The notes beneath the pieces were generated by a model. It was not told the DNA's origin. It ran no database searches and saw nothing but the letters and a program-made list of their open reading frames with translations. Of a DNA stretch of 7,896 nt, positions 1 to 4,977 are shown piece after piece (position 1 is the first letter of the stretch; each line of letters opens with the position of its first letter). Origin of the DNA: Pseudomonadota bacterium (GTDB lineage: Bacteria; Pseudomonadota; Alphaproteobacteria; Sphingomonadales; Sphingomonadaceae); NCBI GenBank assembly GCA_023386515.1, contig JAEWJQ010000044.1, positions 1 to 7,896 on the forward strand. The letters run 5' to 3'. Position numbers and translations under genes: made by a program.

Positions 1-27
1 GCCTAGATCATATGACATCGCGCTGTC

Positions 28-103
28 CGTCATTGCGAGTGTGGCGAAGGGATCCAGGGCGTCTTGGTCCGGCTCTGGATTGCTTCGCTGCGCTCACATG
101 ACG
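28..103. repeat. REP-like palindromic intergenic element, degenerate
   Basis: Two arms, 28-57 and 75-103, are imperfect reverse complements. Both read CGTCAT at the outer end, share GCGAAG in the middle and end in ATCCAG at the inner side, around a 17-base loop. The right arm carries the core GATTGCTTCGCTGCGCTC, which I recall as a common intergenic palindrome core in sphingomonads and other alphaproteobacteria. The mismatches in the left arm (TGTG against CGCA, GG against CA) suggest an old, decaying copy. It sits outside genes, as REP elements normally do. Only one copy is visible, so membership of a genome-wide family is inferred. Confidence 0.6.
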
Positions 104-180
104 TCTCAAGTCGTCGCGCTCTCGTAAAACGACTGATCGTCACGGTCACGGACAGGGGATGCCGCAACGCCTCCGCCATG

Positions 181-204
181 AAAGAGGACGGCAAGGTGCC
201 GTCC
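181..204 (-). terminator. Candidate intrinsic terminator of the ald-DUF3072 operon
   Basis: The perfect 8-bp dyad GGACGGCA/TGCCGTCC (186-193 and 197-204) with a 3-base loop lies 20 bases past the DUF3072 stop codon. On the minus strand it is followed by TCTTTC, a short and interrupted U-tract. Position and GC-rich stem fit a Rho-independent terminator, but the weak U-tract keeps confidence moderate. Confidence 0.5.
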
Positions 205-223
205 GTCGACTGGGAACGGCGGC

Positions 224-442
224 CTATTTCCCCCGCCCGGTCTTCTCCTGCAGCGCGTCGATCCGCTTCGACGCCTCGGCCTTGCTCAATCCGTCGTCGA
301 ACGGCTCACCGGCTTCCTCGCTCAGCGTCTTGAGGTAGCTCGCCTGCGCGCCGGTCATCGGCTCGTCGCCGGTGGTCCAATCGTCCGGGTCCTTTTCGGC
401 GTTGCCGGTCGGATGGTCCTTGGGGTTTTCGGTCTCTGACAT
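224..442 (-). CDS. DUF3072-type small conserved protein
   Basis: This encodes a 72-residue, strongly acidic, hydrophilic protein with no membrane segment or signal peptide. It begins MSETENPKDHPTG and carries the block DDWTTGDEPMTGAQASYLKT followed by a Lys/Ala/Ser-rich helix ending in a basic tail. I recognise this from memory as the DUF3072 family, whose function is unknown. The conserved part resembles a short helix-loop-helix of the SAP-like type, but that is only an impression. The start at 442 is preferred over an upstream in-frame ATG at 532, because that extension would run back into ald and adds non-conserved residues. An AAAGGA ribosome site (453-458) lies 10 bases before the ATG. 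The gene follows ald by 40 bases on the same strand, so co-transcription is likely. A 12-bp hairpin ends exactly at the A of the ATG, which suggests translational control. Confidence 0.8.
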   Translation of the reverse strand: MSETENPKDHPTGNAEKDPDDWTTGDEPMTGAQASYLKTLSEEAGEPFDDGLSKAEASKRIDALQEKTGRGK

Positions 443-474
443 GGGTTGGGTGTCCTTTCCGAACACCCAACCCA
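442..474 (-). promoter_or_regulatory. Perfect 12-bp hairpin enclosing the DUF3072 ribosome site
   Basis: TGGGTTGGGTGT (442-453) and ACACCCAACCCA (463-474) are exact reverse complements around a 9-base spacer. In the minus-strand mRNA the loop reads UCGGAAAGG, so it contains most of the ribosome binding site, and the last paired base is the A of the DUF3072 start codon. The stem opens only 8 bases after the ald stop codon (483-485). No U-tract follows on either strand, so it does not look like an intrinsic terminator. A ribosome finishing ald would overlap the foot of the stem, so translational coupling is a reasonable inference. A protein operator is an alternative. Confidence 0.6.
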
Positions 475-482
475 CATGTTCC

Positions 483-1589
483 TTATCCGTTCCAGCCGGA
501 GAACGGCAGGTCCAGCGCCTCGGCAACGGCATGGTGCGTGATCTTGCCGTGATAGACGTTGAGGCCGTTGGCGAGATGCGCGTCCGCCTTCATCGCCGCT
601 TCCGCGCCCATGTTGGCGAGCTTCAGCGCGAAGGGCAGCGTCGCGTTGTTGAGCGCGAAGGCGCTGGTCCGGGCCACGGCGCCGGGCATGTTGGCGACGC
701 AATAGTGGATTACGCCGTCGACCTCGAACACCGGATCCTCATGCGTCGTCGCATGGCTGGTCTCGAAACAGCCGCCCTGGTCGATGGCGATGTCGACCAT
801 CACCGCGCCGCGCTTCATCGTCTTGACCATGTCGCGCGTCACCAGCTGCGGCGCCGCGGCGCCGGGCACGAGGACGGCACCGATGACGAGATGCGCGTTC
901 TTCACCGCCGACGCGATCGCCGCCTTGCTGGCATAGGCGGTCTTGATCTGGCTGGAGAAGAACATGTCGAGTTCGGCAAGCCGGTCGTTCGAAATGTCGT
1001 AGATGGTGACGTCGGCGCGCATGCCGACCGCCATCTGCGCCGCATTGACGCCGGATACGCCGCCGCCGAGGATGGCGACCTTGGCCGGCGCGACGCCGGG
1101 CACGCCGCCGAGCAGCACGCCGCGGCCGCCCTGTTCCTTCTCCAGGTAATGTGCGCCGACCTGCACCGACATGCGGCCCGCGACCTCGCTCATCGGCTTC
1201 AGGAGCGGCAGGCCGCCGCGCGCCGCGGTCACCGTCTCATAGGCGATGCAGGTCGCGCCCGACTTGATCAGGCCCTCCGCCTGCGGCTTGTCGGCGGCAA
1301 GGTGGAGGTAGGTGAACAGCAGGTGGCGCGGTTCGAGCAGCGCGATCTCGCTTGCCTGCGGCTCCTTGACCTTCACGATCATGTCGGCCTGGGCGAACAC
1401 CTCCGCCGCGGTCGGCAGGATGGTCGCGCCGGCGGCGACATAGTCGGCATCCTCGAAGTCGATGCCGGCGCCAGCCTTGGTCTCGACCACCACGTCGTGA
1501 CCGGCGGCGACCAGTTCGGCCACCGACGGCGGCGTCAGGCCGACGCGATATTCATGGTTCTTGATCTCTTTGGGAACACCGATCCGCAT
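483..1589 (-). CDS. ald: Alanine dehydrogenase (NAD-dependent)
   Basis: This is a 368-residue cytoplasmic enzyme that catalyses reversible oxidative deamination of L-alanine to pyruvate and ammonia with NAD+. The length matches the family (about 370). The N-terminus MRIGVPKEIKNHEYRVGLTP is the family signature. Residues matching the known active site fall at the expected positions: Arg15, Lys75, His96 and Asp270. The Rossmann motif GGGVSG is at 175-180, with Asp198 for the NAD ribose. The start at 1589 is preferred over an ATG at 1628, because family homology begins there and AAGAGGAG (1597-1604) lies 7 bases upstream; the extra 13 residues look non-conserved. The gene is divergent from an AsnC/Lrp regulator, an arrangement known for ald/AldR in mycobacteria, so induction by alanine through that regulator is likely. 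A DUF3072 gene follows. All key residues are intact, so I expect a functional enzyme. Confidence 0.97.
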   Translation of the reverse strand: MRIGVPKEIKNHEYRVGLTPPSVAELVAAGHDVVVETKAGAGIDFEDADYVAAGATILPTAAEVFAQADMIVKVKEPQASEIALLEPRHLLFTYLHLAADKPQAEGLIKSGATCIAYETVTAARGGLPLLKPMSEVAGRMSVQVGAHYLEKEQGGRGVLLGGVPGVAPAKVAILGGGVSGVNAAQMAVGMRADVTIYDISNDRLAELDMFFSSQIKTAYASKAAIASAVKNAHLVIGAVLVPGAAAPQLVTRDMVKTMKRGAVMVDIAIDQGGCFETSHATTHEDPVFEVDGVIHYCVANMPGAVARTSAFALNNATLPFALKLANMGAEAAMKADAHLANGLNVYHGKITHHAVAEALDLPFSGWNG

Positions 1590-1712
1590 GCAGACTCTCC
1601 TCTTGCGCGCGCACCAATAGCGCCGCACAGCCGGGAGAGGTTTGCAATCTCATCCAGCCCGTCACGCTGCGTCGGGATATTTTCCTGGCTGAGGGCATCA
1701 GGACGCACGATC
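1590..1712. promoter_or_regulatory. Divergent promoter region ald / AsnC-type regulator
   Basis: These 123 bases separate two divergent start codons and must carry both promoters. The left edge holds the ald ribosome site and the right edge a weaker AGGA (1700-1703) nine bases before the regulator ATG. The middle contains the only AT-rich stretch (about 1676-1683), which lies inside the Lrp-like dyad listed separately. I could not assign clear -35/-10 pairs for either gene. Confidence 0.6.
1673..1687. promoter_or_regulatory. Candidate Lrp/AsnC-family operator
   Basis: CGGGATATTTTCCTG matches 12 of 15 positions of the E. coli Lrp consensus YAGHAWATTWTDCTR and has dyad symmetry (CGGGA against TCCTG around an AT core). 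It ends 25 bases before the regulator start and begins 83 bases upstream of the ald start codon, so one bound oligomer could repress its own gene and activate ald. The match to an E. coli consensus is only a guide for an alphaproteobacterial AsnC-type protein. Confidence 0.45.
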
Positions 1713-2156
1713 ATGCTCGACCCGCTCGACCGCCGCATTCTCACGCAGCTCGCCCGCAACTCCGATCTGACCAGCGCCCAGCTGGGCGAGGCCGTCGGCC
1801 TGTCGCCGAGCGCCGCGCACCGCCGCGTCGCCACGCTGCGCGAGCGCGGCCTGATCGCCGGCTATCGCGCCGTACTGAGCAAGAGCGCGCGCGGCGATCC
1901 CAGCACCGTGCTGGTCAACGTCACGCTGCGCGACCAGCGCGAGGAGACGATGGCGGCGTTCGAGCGCGAGATCGTCGACTGCCCGGAGGTGCGCGAATGC
2001 TTCCTGATGAGCGGCGAGGCGGATTACATGCTGCACGTCGAGGTGCGCCGCGACGATACGTTCGAGCGCATCCACCGCGAGACGCTGTCGCGCCTGCCCG
2101 GCGTCGCGCGCCTCGCCTCGCATTTCGTCATCCGCGAGGTGGTGCGGCGGACCTGA
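1713..2156 (+). CDS. AsnC/Lrp-family transcriptional regulator, probable ald regulator
   Basis: This is a 147-residue DNA-binding regulator of the feast/famine family, of usual length. The N-terminal part MLDPLDRRILTQLARNSDLT leads into a winged helix-turn-helix at about 20-45, with recognition helix SPSAAHRRVATLRERGLI. The C-terminal RAM effector domain spans about 63-147 and contains the family motif SGEADYMLHV, where the GxxDYxL-type loop contributes to amino-acid binding in relatives. The frame is open far upstream, but homology begins at this ATG and an AGGA lies nine bases before it. Divergence from ald points to alanine as likely ligand and ald as target, as for AldR in mycobacteria. 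That link is inferred from context, and the ligand could be another amino acid. Such proteins usually also regulate themselves, and a candidate site lies just upstream. Confidence 0.93.
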   Translation: MLDPLDRRILTQLARNSDLTSAQLGEAVGLSPSAAHRRVATLRERGLIAGYRAVLSKSARGDPSTVLVNVTLRDQREETMAAFEREIVDCPEVRECFLMSGEADYMLHVEVRRDDTFERIHRETLSRLPGVARLASHFVIREVVRRT

Positions 2157-2300
2157 TCCATTGCCCGGCAACCGAACCTCGTCGCGCGGCGTTGCCCCTT
2201 TCGTTCACCTCATGCTAAGGCGCGCCGCGATGGAACAGGTTGGGAACGAAGCGTCTCGCCCGCGGATCGTCGGCGTGGTCACGATCCGGCGAGCGGCGCC
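2157..2300. other. Intergenic region upstream of kup
   Basis: These 144 bases lie between the regulator stop and kup. A loose dyad GGCAAC/GTTGCC (2167-2172 and 2191-2196, 18-base loop) is followed by CCCCTTTCGTT and could be a weak terminator for the regulator gene. No strong sigma-70 promoter stands out; TTGCCC at 2192-2197 lacks a good -10 partner. Two GGAAC boxes (2232-2236 and 2243-2247) recall the alphaproteobacterial EcfG -35 element, but neither has a properly spaced CGTT. How kup is transcribed cannot be settled by eye. Confidence 0.4.
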
Positions 2301-4370
2301 ATGAGCGCACCCGTCACCGCTTCGGTGCCCAGCGCCCGCGAAGGGCAACACCAGCACAAGACCGAACAGGCGCATGGGCAGGACGGCATGCTGAAACTCG
2401 CGCTCGGCGCGATCGGCATCGTCTTCGGCGATATCGGCACCAGCCCGCTCTACGCCTTCCGCGAAACGTTCAACGGCCACCACAAGCTGGCGCTCGACCC
2501 CCTGCACATCATGGGCGTGCTCAGCCTGATGTTCTGGTCGATGATGATCGTCGTGACGATCAAGTACGTCGCGATCATCATGCGCGCCGACAACAAGGGG
2601 GAAGGGGGCAGCCTGGCGTTGCTCGCGCTGGTCTCCGGCCGCACCAAGAGCCGGCGATGGAGCACCGGCATCGTCCTGCTCGGCGTGTTCGCGACGTCGT
2701 TATTCTACGGCGACTCGATGATCACCCCGGCGGTGTCGGTGCTGTCGGCGGTCGAGGGGATCGCGGTCGCCGCCCCCGCCTTCGGCAATCTGGTGCTGCC
2801 GATCGCGGTGGCGATCCTCGTCTTCCTGTTCACCATCCAGAAGAGCGGCACCGCCCGCGTCGGCCTGTTCTTCGGCCCGATCATGCTGGTCTATTTCGCG
2901 ACGATCGCGGTGCTCGGGTTGATCAGTGTCGTGCAGACGCCCGGCGTGCTCTGGGCCTTCTCGCCGCATTATGCGGTGGAATTCTTCTACCTGGATCCGG
3001 TCCGCGCCTTTCTGGCGCTGGGCTCGGTTGTGCTGGCGGTGACCGGGGCGGAGGCGCTCTACGCCGACATGGGCCATTTCGGCCGCCGCCCGATCGGAAT
3101 GTCGTGGCTGGTCTTCGTGCTGCCGGCGCTGATGTGCAACTACATGGGGCAGGGCGCATTGCTGTTCCGCGAGGGGCGGGCCGCGCTGGAAAGCCCCTTC
3201 TACATGCTCGCGCCCGACAGCCTGCAGCTGCCGCTCGTCATCCTCGCGACCGCGGCGGCGATCATCGCCAGCCAGGCGGTGATCTCCGGCGCCTTCTCGG
3301 TGACGCAGCAGGCGATCCAGCTCGGCTTCATGCCGCGGCTGCGGATCGAGCATACCAGTGCGGCCACGGTCGGACAGATTTACATCCCGCTGATCAACTG
3401 GCTGCTGATGGCGATGGTGATCATCCTGGTGCTGTTCTTCCGCACCTCGTCCAACCTCACCTCTGCTTATGGCATCGCGGTGACGGGGGCGATGTTCATC
3501 GATTCCTGTCTGCTGGGCGTCGTGCTGCTGCGGCTTTGGAACTGGCCGGTCTATGCCGCGGCGCCGTTGCTCGGCCTCTTCTTCCTGGTCGATGGTGCCT
3601 ATTTCACCGCCAATCTGACAAAGGTACCCGACGGCGGCTGGTTCCCGCTGATGATCGGCCTGATCGTCTTCACCCTGCTGACCACCTGGTCGAAGGGGCG
3701 CAAGCTGATGATGGATCGGCTGCGCGAGGCGGCGATGCCGATCAAGGTGTTCATCACCTCCGCCTCCAACTCCGCCAGCCGCGTGCCCGGCACCGCCGTG
3801 TTCATGACCTCGAGCGCGGACGGCGTGCCGCATGCGCTGCTGCATAATCTCAAGCACAACAAGGTGCTGCACGAGCGGGTGATCCTGCTTACCGTCAAGA
3901 TCGTCGACCAGCCCTATTGGTCGGCGGACGACCGCGCCTATGAAGAGCCGATGGGGGAGGGGTTCTTCCGCGTCGTGCTGCGCTACGGCTTCATGGAGGA
4001 GATTGACGTGCCGGCCGCGCTCAAGCGGGTGCATGAGTGCGGCGCCGATTTCCGGATGATGGACACCAGCTTCTTCCTGTCGCGCCAAACCCTGCTCGCC
4101 TCCGAGCGGCCGGGCATGATGATCTGGCGCGAGAAACTGTTCGCCTGGATGCTGCGCAACGCGGAAAGCGCGATGGAATTCTTCCGTTTGCCGACCAACC
4201 GGGTCGTCGAGCTCGGCAGCCAGGTGGAGATTTTAGCGCCGCGGCCCCGGCCGGCGGCCCGGCGCCGATCATCGTCACCGCACTCTTCGGCCGGCAGGAT
4301 CAGGGCTGGTTCGACGCGCAGCGCGCCGCCCATTTTCCGCCCGACCGCAACGTGCTCGCCGCGCATCTGA
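2301..4370 (+). CDS. kup: Kup potassium uptake permease, with abnormal read-through C-terminus
   Basis: This is an inner-membrane K+ symporter of the KUP/HAK/KT family. After a 29-residue hydrophilic leader come about 12 membrane segments (roughly 31-460) and a cytoplasmic C-terminal domain. Signatures are GDIGTSPLY at 43-51 (Asp44, in the place of E. coli Asp23), [13 protein letters not shown], and [14 protein letters not shown] with Glu251. The start at 2301 is the first plausible ATG; an internal ATG at 2388 ([10 protein letters not shown]) is a possible alternative. Kup proteins normally end in VELG(T/S)QVEI, and this one reaches VELGSQVEI at residue 644. The frame then continues with TTA at 4233-4235 where a stop is expected, adding 45 Arg/Pro/Ser-rich residues that are a frame shadow of the downstream ligase gene, to a TGA at 4368-4370. 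The normal product was therefore almost certainly 644 residues. Whether the tail is real or a base-call error is open. Confidence 0.93.
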   Translation: MSAPVTASVPSAREGQHQHKTEQAHGQDGMLKLALGAIGIVFGDIGTSPLYAFRETFNGHHKLALDPLHIMGVLSLMFWSMMIVVTIKYVAIIMRADNKGEGGSLALLALVSGRTKSRRWSTGIVLLGVFATSLFYGDSMITPAVSVLSAVEGIAVAAPAFGNLVLPIAVAILVFLFTIQKSGTARVGLFFGPIMLVYFATIAVLGLISVVQTPGVLWAFSPHYAVEFFYLDPVRAFLALGSVVLAVTGAEALYADMGHFGRRPIGMSWLVFVLPALMCNYMGQGALLFREGRAALESPFYMLAPDSLQLPLVILATAAAIIASQAVISGAFSVTQQAIQLGFMPRLRIEHTSAATVGQIYIPLINWLLMAMVIILVLFFRTSSNLTSAYGIAVTGAMFIDSCLLGVVLLRLWNWPVYAAAPLLGLFFLVDGAYFTANLTKVPDGGWFPLMIGLIVFTLLTTWSKGRKLMMDRLREAAMPIKVFITSASNSASRVPGTAVFMTSSADGVPHALLHNLKHNKVLHERVILLTVKIVDQPYWSADDRAYEEPMGEGFFRVVLRYGFMEEIDVPAALKRVHECGADFRMMDTSFFLSRQTLLASERPGMMIWREKLFAWMLRNAESAMEFFRLPTNRVVELGSQVEILAPRPRPAARRRSSSPHSSAGRIRAGSTRSAPPIFRPTATCSPRI

Positions 4371-4759
4371 CGCTGTTCCACCATCTGCCGCCGTCGGCCG
4401 AAGCCGAACTCAAGCATCGCCTGTCGCTCGCCACCCGCGGCATACGGGCGCCGCGTGCGCGGGTCGGCGGGCTGATGTCGCTCGGCCGCGGTGTCGCCTA
4501 CCGGATCGAATCGCCCGAACTAGTCGCCGTCCGCCGCGATCTGGCGGAAGCGTTCGCCGGCCTGATGACGCCGCAGGATGCCGGCGGCTGGCGCCCGCAC
4601 GTCACCATCCAGAACAAGGTGCAGCCCAATGTCGCCAAGCTGCTGCTCGGCGCGCTGACCCGCGAATTCGTGCCCCGCGACGTCGAGGTCGCCGGTCTGG
4701 CAAGCTGGTGGTATCGTGGCGGGCCATGGGAACCGCTGTCGCGTCACATGTTCGCTTGA
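4232..4759 (+). CDS. 2'-5' RNA ligase family (2H phosphoesterase) protein, start codon missing
   Basis: This encodes a 175-residue cytoplasmic protein if counted from TTT at 4232. It has the two catalytic H-x-T motifs of the 2H superfamily, HLTLF (residue 45) and HVTIQ (residue 123), and an N-terminal strand [11 protein letters not shown]. Relatives act as 2'-5' RNA ligases or cyclic phosphodiesterases; the substrate here is unknown. No ATG, GTG or TTG exists in frame between the conserved N-terminus and an ATG at 4037 deep inside kup, which would add 65 residues of kup shadow. The first internal candidate, GTG at 4352, would keep both histidine motifs but lose the first strand. The codon at 4232 is where a start is expected: TTTA (4232-4235) replaces what would be a 4-base stop/start overlap with kup. 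I annotate from that codon as the likely original start. The body shows no frameshift or stop, so selection appears recent. Co-transcription with kup is likely. Confidence 0.8.
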   Translation, partial: FSAAAPAGGPAPIIVTALFGRQDQGWFDAQRAAHFPPDRNVLAAHLTLFHHLPPSAEAELKHRLSLATRGIRAPRARVGGLMSLGRGVAYRIESPELVAVRRDLAEAFAGLMTPQDAGGWRPHVTIQNKVQPNVAKLLLGALTREFVPRDVEVAGLASWWYRGGPWEPLSRHMFA

Positions 4760-4784
4760 CGCCTTCGCGACGCCTACATATAGG
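4756..4784 (+). promoter_or_regulatory. Sigma-70-like promoter for tRNA-Met
   Basis: TTGACG (4756-4761) and TATAGG (4779-4784) are separated by 17 bases, giving 5/6 and 4/6 matches to the sigma-70 hexamers. Transcription would begin near 4791, about 20 bases before the mature tRNA 5' end. The -35 box overlaps the stop codon of the upstream ligase-like gene. The stretch is otherwise GC-rich, so the TACATATAG island stands out. Confidence 0.55.
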
Positions 4785-4813
4785 CCGCGGCTCGCCGACG
4801 GCGATGCCCTTGG

Positions 4814-4890
4814 GGCGGAGTAGCTCAGCTGGTTAGAGCAGCGGAATCATAATCCGCGTGTCGGGGGTTCAAGTCCCTCCTCCGCTACCA
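4814..4890 (+). tRNA. tRNA-Met(CAT), elongator type
   Basis: These 77 bases fold into a complete cloverleaf. The acceptor stem GGCGGAG pairs with CTCCGCT (one G-U at the first pair), and the D arm is GCTCAGCTGGTTAGAGC. The anticodon stem GCGGA/TCCGC carries loop ATCATAA with anticodon CAT at 4848-4850. The T stem GGGGG/CCCTC (one G-U) holds loop TTCAAGT. Discriminator A and an encoded CCA end at 4890. The first acceptor pair is formed, so it is not an initiator tRNA, which has an unpaired position 1-72. The overall sequence resembles alphaproteobacterial elongator tRNA-Met as I recall it. A CAT anticodon can also belong to lysidine-modified tRNA-Ile2, and this cannot be fully excluded by eye. 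Confidence 0.93.
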
Positions 4891-4916
4891 TTCACCCATG
4901 CCGCCGATGGCACGAG

Positions 4917-4942
4917 AAACCCCGGCTCCGGCCGGGGTTTTC
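4917..4942 (+). terminator. Intrinsic terminator after tRNA-Met, probably bidirectional
   Basis: AAACCCCGGC (4917-4926) and GCCGGGGTTT (4931-4940) form a perfect 10-bp stem with loop TCCG, followed by one more T. The GC-rich stem with T-run starts 26 bases after the tRNA CCA. Read on the minus strand the stem ends in GGGGTTTC, so it can also stop transcripts of the convergent rhamnosidase gene, whose stop codon lies 35 bases away at 4978. Confidence 0.85.
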
Positions 4943-4977
4943 GCATGTAGCGTCATCGCCGCCGGGCGGATGCGGCG

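Larger units (their letters stand above)
1..223. other. Gene-free stretch left of the ald operon
   Basis: No convincing coding region is visible here. The one open frame (64-333) is rich in Arg, Ser and Pro, resembles no family I know, and overlaps the 3' end of the DUF3072 gene on the other strand. What the stretch does hold is a REP-like imperfect inverted repeat at 28-103 and a short perfect hairpin at 186-204, both listed separately. The remaining bases, about 104-180, show nothing beyond weak 6-bp dyads that are expected by chance. Confidence 0.6.

Noticed and set aside
443..532. A longer DUF3072 start at 532, giving 102 residues.
   Set aside because: It would overlap the end of ald and add residues unlike the family. 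The ribosome site and homology favour 442.
372..1712. A plus-strand open frame of almost 450 codons antisense to ald and continuous with the AsnC-type gene.
   Set aside because: Its translation (Arg, His, Asp, Gly and Ala rich) resembles nothing and is the usual antisense shadow of a GC-rich gene. Regulator homology begins only at the ATG at 1713.
2232..2256. GGAAC followed by CGTC, resembling an EcfG general-stress promoter upstream of kup.
   Set aside because: The spacing is 15 instead of the usual 16-17 and the -10 lacks CGTT. The second GGAAC box has no partner at the right distance, so this is most likely chance.
2240..3847. A 535-codon plus-strand frame overlapping kup.
   Set aside because: The translation is Arg/Gly/Ala rich and without family resemblance, while the kup frame carries all conserved transporter motifs.
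2700..4088. A 462-codon minus-strand open frame opposite kup, rich in His, Gln, Arg and Asp.
   Set aside because: The composition is typical of a shadow of a membrane-protein gene, with no recognisable domain and no ribosome site.
4814..4977. Possible integration site at the tRNA-Met 3' end with the rhamnosidase as island cargo.
   Set aside because: I saw no second copy of the tRNA 3' end and no integrase in the window, and a normal terminator follows the tRNA. Base composition does not change visibly across the junction.
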